A stretch of DNA of 64,000 nucleotides. Source: Cephalopachus bancanus. Its lineage: Eukaryota > Chordata > Mammalia > Primates > Tarsiidae. The notes under the pieces are model-generated. The model saw only the letters and a program-made list of their open reading frames with translations. It did not search any database and had not been told where the DNA came from. Positions 55,716 to 64,000 of this stretch are shown one piece after another (positions within the stretch are counted from its first letter, which is position 1; every line of letters begins with the position of its first letter). The DNA is taken from positions 9,082,501 to 9,146,500 of the forward strand of contig JAPVLO010000039.1 of assembly GCA_027257055.1 (NCBI GenBank), read 5' to 3'. The translations under genes were made by a program, and so were the position numbers.

Positions 55716-58700
55716 GTGGGCTGCCTGGGGAGGAAGACCCTGCCTTTGTTCCTTATTTTTGTGCCTATATATGTATATGGGACTTCACTGCAGGAAGCTG
55801 CCCCAGTAGGGCCAACAGGACCATTTTTTTGAGAGGCTCTGTGGGGTCTGCCTCACACAGAAGATACGGATGGCCTCCCAGACTCCCAAGTGGGGTCCAC
55901 AGAGAGTTCCTGAGTGCCCTGTGTGTGTTCAGCCTGCACCCAGTGCTTCCTGTTTGAACCCCACAGAGCACTCATGAAGCCACCCTGCCAGCCCCTCACT
56001 CACAGGCGGGACCTGTGAGTGACACAGGGGTCACAGTGGTGAAGTGCCTGGCTGGTAGTCATCAAGGCTTGAGGGAATGAATAAAGCCTGAGACGCAGAC
56101 CTGGAGTCCACACCCCAAATGGTGCAGCTCGAGACCTGGGGTCAGCCACTGGCCTCCCAGCGCCTGCTAGGTGGGGCTGGCCACAGTAACTGGCTGTGTC
56201 TCATTGGCCTGCTGAGGGTCAGGTCAATGGAAAGGCATGAAGTACTGGCCCGGGCGAGCAGGAGCACGTGTCGCTGCTGTGGGAGGAGAGGCTTGTTCAC
56301 ACCACTCCTGGCCCCATAATGCTGTGTGTCACCTTCACAAATTCGGAGATTCCAACGGATGACCTTGACGCACCTGCAGAGCATCAACAGCAACTGCAAC
56401 GCGTCCTGTGATGTGGACACCCAGTTCCAGAGTCTGGTAGAAGATAGTCAGGTTATGGCTCTGGCAGACAACTAGTCACAGGTGGCCGGGCAAGAGGAGC
56501 TGGCCAACCCCAGGACCTGGATGAGGAAGACCCAGCACAGAAGCCAGAAGGTGGACACCATGCTGCAGACCTTGAACCTGACACTGAGTGAGACGGGGAA
56601 ACAGCAGGCACAGGAGAGGAAGGTGCAGAGGGACACCCTATGGGACATGCTGGATCACTTGACACACCTCGTCCACAGCCAAGTTCACCAGGCTGACTGA
56701 TCTCAAGTGGCAGCAGCAGATAGCCAAGCTTGGCACCACAGCTTGTGAGGCCAACCAAGGCCCTGGTCACAATCCCAGCCCAGCCTGAGTGGCCAAACTC
56801 AAGCTCCCCGATGCTCCAGGAGGGCAGGCGGGTGCTCAGAGCTCTCGCTGAGCACCAGAGGACCCCTCAGGACACCGACTCCTGTACCTGCCTGCGAGGG
56901 ATGTGGAAGGCCCCAGCCCCGGGCAGCACTCTGGCACCTGGTGGGGCTGCCCCAACCCCACAGGATCACCAGGAACAAGGAGAGAGTAAGTACCACAGTC
57001 TCCCTCAAATGGCAGCTTTCCCTCTCTCTCTTAGACCAGCCCCCTCAGAAAAGTTTGCTCACCCTTCCTATTCCAGGTACCCTGCCCCACGGGGAGGGAC
57101 CTGCCTAGCCCTGTCACTCACCCAGGGGACGGCCTATCTGCAGGTCCCCAGCAGGTCGGACCCCGCGTGCCTTACATGGCAAAAGGGGCCCTGCAGAGGG
57201 ATTGAGTTGCATTAGGACCTGGAGATGGGGTGAGGATCCTGGGTTCTCTGGTGGGGCCCGCGCCACTACAAGGTCCTTATGAGGGGGAGGCAGGAGGGAT
57301 AGTCAAAGAAGGAGACTTGAGGACAAAAGCAAAGGTTGGAGAGTTGCAAGGAAGGGGCCAGGAGCCGAGGGACACAGGCACCCCTAGAAGCTGGAAGGGC
57401 AGGAGACAGCTGCTCCCCTGGGGCCTCCAGAGGGAACCAGCCCTGCCCACACCTTGGTGTGAGCCCCGTGAGCCCTGGGTTTGACTGTGACCTCCAGAAA
57501 CGCAAGATAACAGGCCTGTGCTGTTGTAAGTTGCTAACTTGGTGATGCTGAGTGGCAGCAGCAACAGGAGACTCATACCAGGGGTTCCCTGGCAGTGAGG
57601 CATTCTGGATCAGCTGAGCAGGGACAGCCTGGGCCCCCAGCAGGGCACACTCACTCCCTAGTAAAACCCTCATCCTCCATTCTCCTGTCTGTGAAATGGG
57701 GCAATCACATCTTGAGGACAAATGAGGTGCCACCAGGGAGCTCCTGGCAGCACAAGTCCCAGGATGGTGCTCAGCAAAGGGATGGTGTGGGAGTGTGAGG
57801 CTTGTCCCCCCTGCCACAGGGCCGGGGCCTGCAGCTTGGATGCTTCCGAAGATTTCGACAGGGCCTTGTGGCATGGGGCCAACATCTTTTCCTTGTTTCA
57901 AATTTACACTGGGGGTCCTGTGCTCATCTTCCTGTGACCCTCCACTGAGAACATGGTCTTTCTCAGTTCTGGCTTCCTCATGGCCCTGCAAGGAAGGGCC
58001 TGTCCCTCTGCTACTGGGTGCATACAGCCTCAGGCCACCTGGGCACACCCTTCTATGCTATGTCACAGAGGACCCTGTCGACATGCTAGTGCTATCCTGC
58101 TAGGACTCCCTGGAACCCGGCTTTATCCAATTTGTCATCAAAGACTTGGTATTCGGATGAGTGGATTGCCTGAGACCGTGGGTTCGTGACCCACCTGGGC
58201 AACTTGGTGAGACCTCATCTCTACAATTAAAAAAAAATGAACCGGGTGTGGTAGCGCACACCTGTAGTCCCAGCCTACTCGGAAGGCTGAGGCGGAAGGA
58301 TCGCCGGAGCCCAGCAGGTGGAGGCTGCGGTGGCCGGGAGCGGCGGCCACTGCACTCCAGTCTGGGCAACAGAGTGAGACTCTAACGCCAAAAAAAAAAA
58401 AAAAAGACTCGGTGTTCAGGACCCTGACCCTGCTGCTGCTGCTGGTGAACAGCCAGTGGCACCATGTATGTGTTCTCCAGACATCCATCGAGGGCACGTA
58501 CTGGTTTGCTGTGGACCACAAGCTAGTGACCACTGGCTCCCAATTTAGAGAGGGCTCTGAGATCCCTCCCAGAGGGTTCCTGGTTCTGGGCCAGGAGCAA
58601 GACAGTGTGGGAAGTGTGTCTGGCTTGGCCAACTGGAACGGAGCACTGGTCCTCAGGGAAGGTGTGGATCTCACCACAGGGAAAGCATTCCTGACAGATG

Positions 58701-58780
58701 GCATCCTGACTCTGGCCAATGCCACATCAGCGCGGATTCGTGCAGAAGGTCAACTGCCCCTGCCTGGAGCACTGTCCCTG
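55716..58780 (+). pseudogene. PTX4: PTX4 copy E, pseudogene with many lesions
   Basis: Exon 1 at 55716 has GTG where the other copies have ATG and loses its donor region. Exon 2 (about 56340-56985) lost its acceptor AG and has an in-frame TAG (56472-56474, after LADN) and a later TGA. The coiled-coil text RTWMRKTQHRSQKVDTML is clear, and the donor GTAAGT is kept at 56986. Exon 3 (about 57904-58780) lost its acceptor, has a TGA after VLIFL, and is split by an Alu at 58155-58404. Beyond the Alu the domain resumes with QWHHVCVLQTS and [12 protein letters not shown], then a deletion, then a CPCLEHCP-type end. Not functional. Confidence 0.9.
58155..58404 (+). mobile_element. Alu in the pentraxin exon of PTX4-E
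   Basis: A young-type Alu truncated at its 5' end, with an A-tail. Flanking 'agacttggtattc' (58142-58154) and 'agactcggtgttc' (58405-58417) form the target-site duplication in exon sequence. Confidence 0.9.
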
Positions 58781-59515
58781 AGGCCGCGTCATGCGGAGGC
58801 TGTCGCCGGCCGAAGGCGCTCACTCGCACACGAGCTCAGCCGCCCCGGCACAATCCACGAAGGTCCTGCCGCCTGTCTTGGCTGTGCACACCTGCACCCC
58901 AGTGTAGGGGTGGATGTTCCATCCTGAGGATGTGGAGGTGGGGCAGGAAAGAGCCAGCAGAGAGAGGGCCCACAGGTCGGGCTCTTCTACTGCCTCTGAG
59001 TTCTCACATAGTGCAACCTCAAAGCCTCCCGCCACCTTCCAAGGGGGTTCCAAGGTGATATGATTTCAGCATGTCCCAACCTGGAGGGACAGGAGTGCTG
59101 GACTCTGGTTGGTCTCTCCTCTGAGCATATGTGTTTACAGCCATATAGCTCCTTGCCTCCACATGAGTTCCCGGGGAGCTTCCTTGAAGCTGCGTAGACA
59201 CCATTTGAACTGTCACTACCCCCTCTCAAGGTGACTCAGGAATGTGTTCCTCTGGGCAATCCTTGTTCCAACAGCTCTTGTGGAAGGGTCTGAGTCTGTT
59301 TCCTGGCCCTCAGAAAGGTGATCCCTTCCCCAGGAGCCCTGGGGGATCACTCGGGCTGGCCCATCCTGCTCTGTGGTCCTTTGGTGGGTGGTGAGGCCTC
59401 AAGTGTGGGACCCACAGAAGAAACTGGCTGTCCCAAAGTAAGCAGTCAGTTGGACAGCGATGCTCTGAAAACACCTTCACTGTGGGGTAACTTACATATG
59501 ACACAATTTACCTAA
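58781..59515. other. Downstream flank of PTX4-E
   Basis: Close to 42890-43620 after copy D; for example 59280-59500 is nearly identical to 43390-43600. No gene. Confidence 0.65.
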
Positions 59516-60175
59516 TTTAAGTGTTGTTCAGAGATGTGTGGTAAATTTACTGAGTTCTGCAGCCATCACCACCATCTAGTTGAACATTTCTGTCAGACCC
59601 CCCCAAATATTGTGCCTGTCGGCAATCACTCCTGTCCCCACCCACCCCCTCCCCAGTGCCTGGCTACTACTCATCAGTTTTCTGTCTCTATGGAGTTACA
59701 TGTTCTGTTCTGGAACTTTCTATAAATGAAATCATACAAGGCCAGGCTCAGTGGCTCAGCCTGTAATCTTGTACTTTCGGAGGCCGAGGTGAGTGAGTCA
59801 CATGAACCCACAGGTTCGAGACCCGCCTGGGCAACTTGGCGAGAACTTGGCTCTACGATAAATAAAAAAAAATTAGCCGGGCGTGGTAGTGCGCAACTGT
59901 AGTTCCAGCTACTCGGAAGGCTGAGGCGGAAGGATCGCCGGAGCCCAGCAGGTCGAGGCTGCGGTGGCCAGGAGCGGCCACTGCAGTCCAGTCTGGGCCA
60001 CAGAGTGAGACTCCAACTCAAAAAAAAAAAAAAGAAATCATACAGTTAGTGTCCGTTTGCGTGTAGCTTCTTTCACTCTGCATTGTGTTTCCCAGGTCCA
60101 TTCAGGTCATAGTGTGGGTCAGAACGTCATTCTGTATCATGATCAAATCATATCCCACGGTACAGACAGACCACT
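59516..60175 (-). mobile_element. Old L1 fragment split by a young Alu
   Basis: The same L1M-type fragment as after B and D is interrupted at 'gaaatcatacaa' / 'gaaatcatacag' by an Alu at 59741-60033. These flanks are the target duplication. Confidence 0.75.
59741..60033 (+). mobile_element. Alu, young type
   Basis: It has the head 'ggccaggctcagtggctcagc', a right arm 'gccgggcgtggtagtgcg' and an A-tail. The D and B flanks lack it. Confidence 0.88.
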
Positions 60176-60545
60176 GATGTCTCGCTCAGTGCTGTCTGGA
60201 CTCAATGTATTAGCCACTAGTTTCAACTAATTCGCCTGCACCTGTTGGGTCTTGAGTCCCCATCTTCTGGAGTCGGTGCCCTACTGGTGCTGATTATGCA
60301 AGGTCTTCCCCATTTGACCCACATTTTTTTAGTGAAACCAACATGGAATATCTCAGCAAATAGCCATCGGTAGTCTTGACACCCATGCGAGTTTCCCTCA
60401 TTATCTGCCTTTTTTTTTTTTTTAGCACAGATCACTTTGTCACGGGTAAGAGGCATGCCATGGAAGTTGGCCATGCAATTTTGCCCTGAAAATCCTCATT
60501 AGTAATGAGACATGTGAACCCCAATATTGAAGGGCCACCCAGTAG
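60176..60545 (-). pseudogene. RPS3A: RPS3A pseudogene fragment (middle part)
   Basis: The minus strand reads ANFHGMPLTRDKVICA, then DYRWL, then VGFTKKM in adjacent frames: the middle of ribosomal protein S3a. It is the counterpart of 47740-48140 and lacks the Alu and C-terminal part seen there. Confidence 0.82.
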
Positions 60546-61069
60546 GCCAAGACAGTTCTTGATTTCATACAGGAAATAATTCAAGCACAGGCCTTAAGTA
60601 GAAAATGAAACCAGTTTACTGAAATGACAGAGAGCAGGCTACCCCACAGGCCCAGCTCACTCTGATGGCCATCTCATGATTCTGTTAGGCAAGGAGTGGA
60701 TGATTCATGGGTTTTCCAGAAACGAGGTGGGGAATTCCTAGGATCGAAGGCTTCTTCCTTTTTTAAACCATATAAGATATCTTCTGGGCTTTGCCATGGT
60801 AGTTGTAAACTGTCATGAGGGTGGTGGGAGTGTATTTAGCACGCTAATGTAGTATAATTTGCATATAATCATAAAGGGCATGCAGAGGTTACTCTGGACA
60901 CCATTTTGGCCCTAGCTGGTGCCTGTTGGCTTCAGCTAGTCTTCTCACCCTGCTTCACCATTTCAGGAACTTTGATCCGGGTCTTGGATCTTCTGTCTTG
61001 GGAAACTCAGTCCTGCTGGGTCCCTTTCTCAGTCACTAGCTTGTATTTTCTAGTGATACGAAACCCACG
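60546..61069. repeat. LTR-like repeat, copy 2 (matches 48141-48700)
   Basis: Co-linear with the first copy, with scattered differences and short deletions. No gene. Confidence 0.5.
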
Positions 61070-61870
61070 ACTGCTTCTTCCTATTGCCACAACCCTGAAA
61101 GAGCAATAGAAGCCAATGACCCTGCACAGCCTTCCATTCCTGAGAGACAGAAAGAAGGGCGTTTTGCTTATCTTCTCCACATTCCAGTCCTTGGCCACTT
61201 CAGGGCGACCCCAACTCTCCTGCGAGCTGTGCTCATTTCACCAATATAAATGGATCCTTATTCACTTTTTTGTATTATTAGTAGTAACAGATTAAGAGTC
61301 ATGGTCACCTTGGAAGCATAGGTTTATACACCCTTTGGTCTTGTTATGACTACTGATTAGTGATACGTTATACTGAGTAATGTCTCACTTTGTAATAGGC
61401 TCTGGCAACTCCTTTGCTCAGTAGTAACTCCTCCTCTGCCTGGGGTTTCTGATAAGTAGAATTGCAGGATACCTCTAAGAGCTGGTACCAAGAAAATGTA
61501 ACCTAGATGTCCTTACCAGCAAAATGCAGCTATACCTGGACTTCTGAACCATGCTCTGTTGGTCACGTCATTTTGATGTTAATCTACAGCAATTCCCAAA
61601 CCTGGACTGATCAACATGAACTGTGAGACCTAAGGGCCAGCAGACTTGTGCAAGAAACGCCAGACTCTGACGCCCTGCATTCTGAATTCAGAAATAAACC
61701 CCAGTTCCTCATTCTCTGCCTCTCACCTTCTCATCGGCTGCGAGAGATGGCAGCCGAGCATTCCTCTGACCGTAACATAAGTGAGATTTTCTCACTCAGC
61801 AAGGCTCAGTCCAAACACACAGCCCTGGGGGCCATCAGGGCAATTTGGGTTCTCAAGTCCTGGTGACTGT
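61070..61870 (+). mobile_element. LTR, family 3
   Basis: It matches 48700-49660 without the embedded RPS3A fragment. Its 3' part carries 'gaattcagaaataaacc'. Confidence 0.6.
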
Positions 61871-61884
61871 TTCCTCTGTTCCTT

Positions 61885-62135
61885 GTGTTGAACACGGTGC
61901 TTTCACCTCACACCAGTGTCTCTCAGAACACGGACCAACTGCTTTCTCCCTGGGAAAACTCAGGGAGCTTCAGAGTGAAGGTGGCCATTCTGGAAAAGCC
62001 ACCAGGCATGAGACAGGTGCTGAACTTGAATGAGTCCATGGGTTTCAGTCTCCAGTCCATGAATCTATTTAATATGCAAACAGATTAAAGTTAAAGGGTG
62101 ACAAATAAAGTCTTACTTATAAAAAAGAAAAAAGT
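61885..62135 (+). pseudogene. RPS3A: RPS3A C-terminal fragment with poly(A)
   Basis: It reads LGKLRELQSEGGHSGKAT in one frame, then a 3'UTR with AATAAA (about 62105) and an A-rich tail. It is the counterpart of 49678-49922 and more diverged. Confidence 0.8.
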
Positions 62136-62989
62136 TTCTTTTTCTTTTCTTTTTTCTTTTAGACAGATTTATACATGAATAACATGCAACGTTCTGTGAC
62201 TATTTTTAAGGTGCGTGAAGAACGTTTACAGCTGTCTTTTATAGCTGAAATGGACAGTGGCCTGAGAACTCCTTTGATTGTTACCTGTTGGAAAAAACAT
62301 CTTTTACACATAATACATTAAAGAGAAATTACATGCAAAGTGATCCACTCTCCAAAGATACATGGAATATTTCCAGGCACATTAGAGATTATGAAACTTT
62401 CCCAAATTTTCAAAACGGGTTCAGTTGAGTTTTATTTTTCTAGACTCTTCAGGGTCTTCAGGGCTAAGTTATCTTACACAGATGGAGAGAAAAGCTGAAG
62501 CACTGACGAGAAGAAGCAGTTGCAGGGGAAGTTACTTCCAGGAGACAAAGTGTGCAAGGTTTAATATTGCTTACCTGTATGACTATACCTGTCCGCTCTG
62601 CCTGAAGATAAAGCTATTGATGAAACTGTTTTTGAGAAGACTTAAGTTAATGAGGCTCGCTCGAAAGGCTTATTGTTAGATCGCCACTGCTTTTCACATG
62701 CAAATGCGTATGTAGATCATTCGTGATTTCGTTATCCAAATGTTCTACCACAGCAGGTGTGGGGTGAGGCCTGAGACTCTGTATGGCTAACAAGCCCCCG
62801 GGTGCTGCCAACACTCCCGGTTCAGGGATCCCACGTTGACTAGCAAGTAAATCCATATCAAGCATCAAATAACTGTTCAGGCCATTATTTTTAACTGAAT
62901 GGACATTGTCTATCCATACCAGGCGATCAGTTTGCAAAGCATATGACTGAGAGTGTGATGGAGGTGAATTGACTCATAAAAAAGAGAAA
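62136..62989. other. Unclassified insert present only in the second block
   Basis: It interrupts the correspondence between 49923-50330 and 62990-63310. It contains a 96-codon open frame on the minus strand (62937-62647) and an 84-codon one on the plus strand (62425-62679). Neither shows a motif I recognise. Repeat or old processed pseudogene are both possible. Confidence 0.3.
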
Positions 62990-63310
62990 AATGTCTAATT
63001 TTTGAAGACTCTAGGACGAAAATGTAAGATGTGCAAGAAAGCTTCTTCACTTTCTCTCTGCCTCCTTCGGGAGACGCCTGCTCCTGTCACTCATAGCGTT
63101 GCTGAGAAAGCCAAAGGCCAAGTATCAGCCTTTCCACACATTTCCTTCTCCCTCCAGAGGTCGCTGCTGCACGTTATGATCATGGTTGGATTTTGAATTG
63201 GGAGAGGAAGTTGCAGACATCACATCACAACACATCCTCCTACATATCCGGTACCTACCCCCTAAGAACAAGGAGTGAGCACACTTGGGAAAGGCAGTGA
63301 TATGAAGACC
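62990..63310. repeat. Duplicated non-coding segment (matches 49923-50330)
   Basis: Second copy of the segment with 'cgttatgatcatggttgg'. No gene. Confidence 0.65.
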
Positions 63311-64000
63311 TACGTTTGTCTGTCCATATTGCCACAACCCCTAGAGAAGGGCATGATAAGTGTCCGGGCCTGCAAGTACCCACATTCCTGAGAGTTGACA
63401 AAGAAGAGAGCTTCCCCTTATCTCCTATACACACCCAGTAGATAACCGCAAAGTGTCCTTAACTTCCCTGAAGACTGTGCCCAATTGACGGAGAGAAATG
63501 AAGCCCCACTTACTCCTTTTTCTTAGCAGTCACGGGTTTGAATGATGCAGCATCAAGGTAATCATAAGACTTGTGAGTTGCATAACTTTTGTGTACTAAC
63601 AGCAACATATAGTCATGAATGATGTCTTAGCCCTTATAAACTCCCTTTACTCTATGGCCGGTTTGATTAATGCTTCTGCTGTATGTCACTAATAAGAAGC
63701 TGCGAGATACCTCTGGTAACTGGTACCGGGAAATGTGGACCATAAATGTCTTTATTGACAGACTGCATTTGTAACTTAAGTTCTATTCGATGCCCTGCCA
63801 CTCACATAATCAGTGTATAGGTACCAACAACCCTGAACTTATCATAGCAAACTGTAAAACCTGAAGAGTGAGCAGACCTATTTCAAAAAACCCAGGAGTC
63901 AGGCTCCTGTCCCGGAATTTGAATTCAGAAACAAACATCTTTCTATCAGTTCCTGCCTCTAGATTGATTGGTGTTCAGGGTTAGTAGCCAAGCCTTTACT
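63311..64000 (+). mobile_element. LTR, family 3, running off the window
   Basis: Forward counterpart of the minus-strand LTR at 46540-47195 ('ccatattgccacaacccct' through 'gaattcagaaacaaac'). It reaches or passes the window end. Confidence 0.6.

Noticed and set aside
57722..58103. Readable pentraxin-like frame at the start of copy E exon 3 as a short functional protein
   Set aside because: The acceptor is lost, a stop follows the first conserved motif, and the Alu splits the domain.

Overview
The window is nuclear DNA from a haplorhine primate. It is dense in dimeric, 7SL-derived Alu elements, primate-type L1 3' ends, class I endogenous retrovirus (ERV) fragments and processed pseudogenes. 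The youngest Alus share a sequence style unlike the human AluY, lemur or galago consensus as I know them (head 'ggctcggtggctcagcctg', mid-linker 'ctctacaataaatc'). That makes a tarsier my best guess, but it is an inference.

The organising theme is a cluster of duplicated pentraxin-4 (PTX4) units. I find five copies, named here A-E. A is on the minus strand (exons between about 250 and 2735) and is broken by frameshifts. B is on the plus strand (22911-25971); its three exons join in frame into a predicted protein of about 454 residues, so it is the one copy that looks functional. C is on the minus strand (27165-28434), a 5' remnant with a stop codon. D is on the plus strand (42255-42889), an intact pentraxin exon without its upstream exons. 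E is on the plus strand (55716-58780) and is clearly dead: start codon lost, in-frame stops, acceptors lost, and an Alu in the pentraxin exon. A and B with their flanks form a diverged head-to-head inverted repeat (about 1-7260 against 19180-26210).

Between the PTX4 units lies mobile and processed DNA. 7446-19140 holds minus-strand ERV material (an LTR at each end, an AT-rich coding-poor core, a second LTR family, a gag leader with gag start) and an EEF1G processed pseudogene. 29190-31085 holds an RPS3A pseudogene piece, a purine microsatellite and a minus-strand L1 3' end. 31090-41120 is one decayed plus-strand class I ERV with gag, protease, RT, RNase H, integrase and env remnants and a 3' LTR, interrupted by a solo LTR, a further LTR and Alus. 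46540-50330 and 60180-64000 are related blocks of LTRs and shuffled RPS3A pseudogene pieces. About 44430-46250 is GC-rich single-copy-looking DNA in which I recognise no gene.

Only PTX4 copy B (and possibly the domain in D) looks capable of making a protein. PTX4 is a predicted secreted long pentraxin: signal peptide, coiled-coil-prone N-terminal region, C-terminal pentraxin domain. Repeat boundaries were read by eye and are good to roughly 10-30 bases. Splice sites and start or stop codons in the PTX4 copies were located on the sequence itself.
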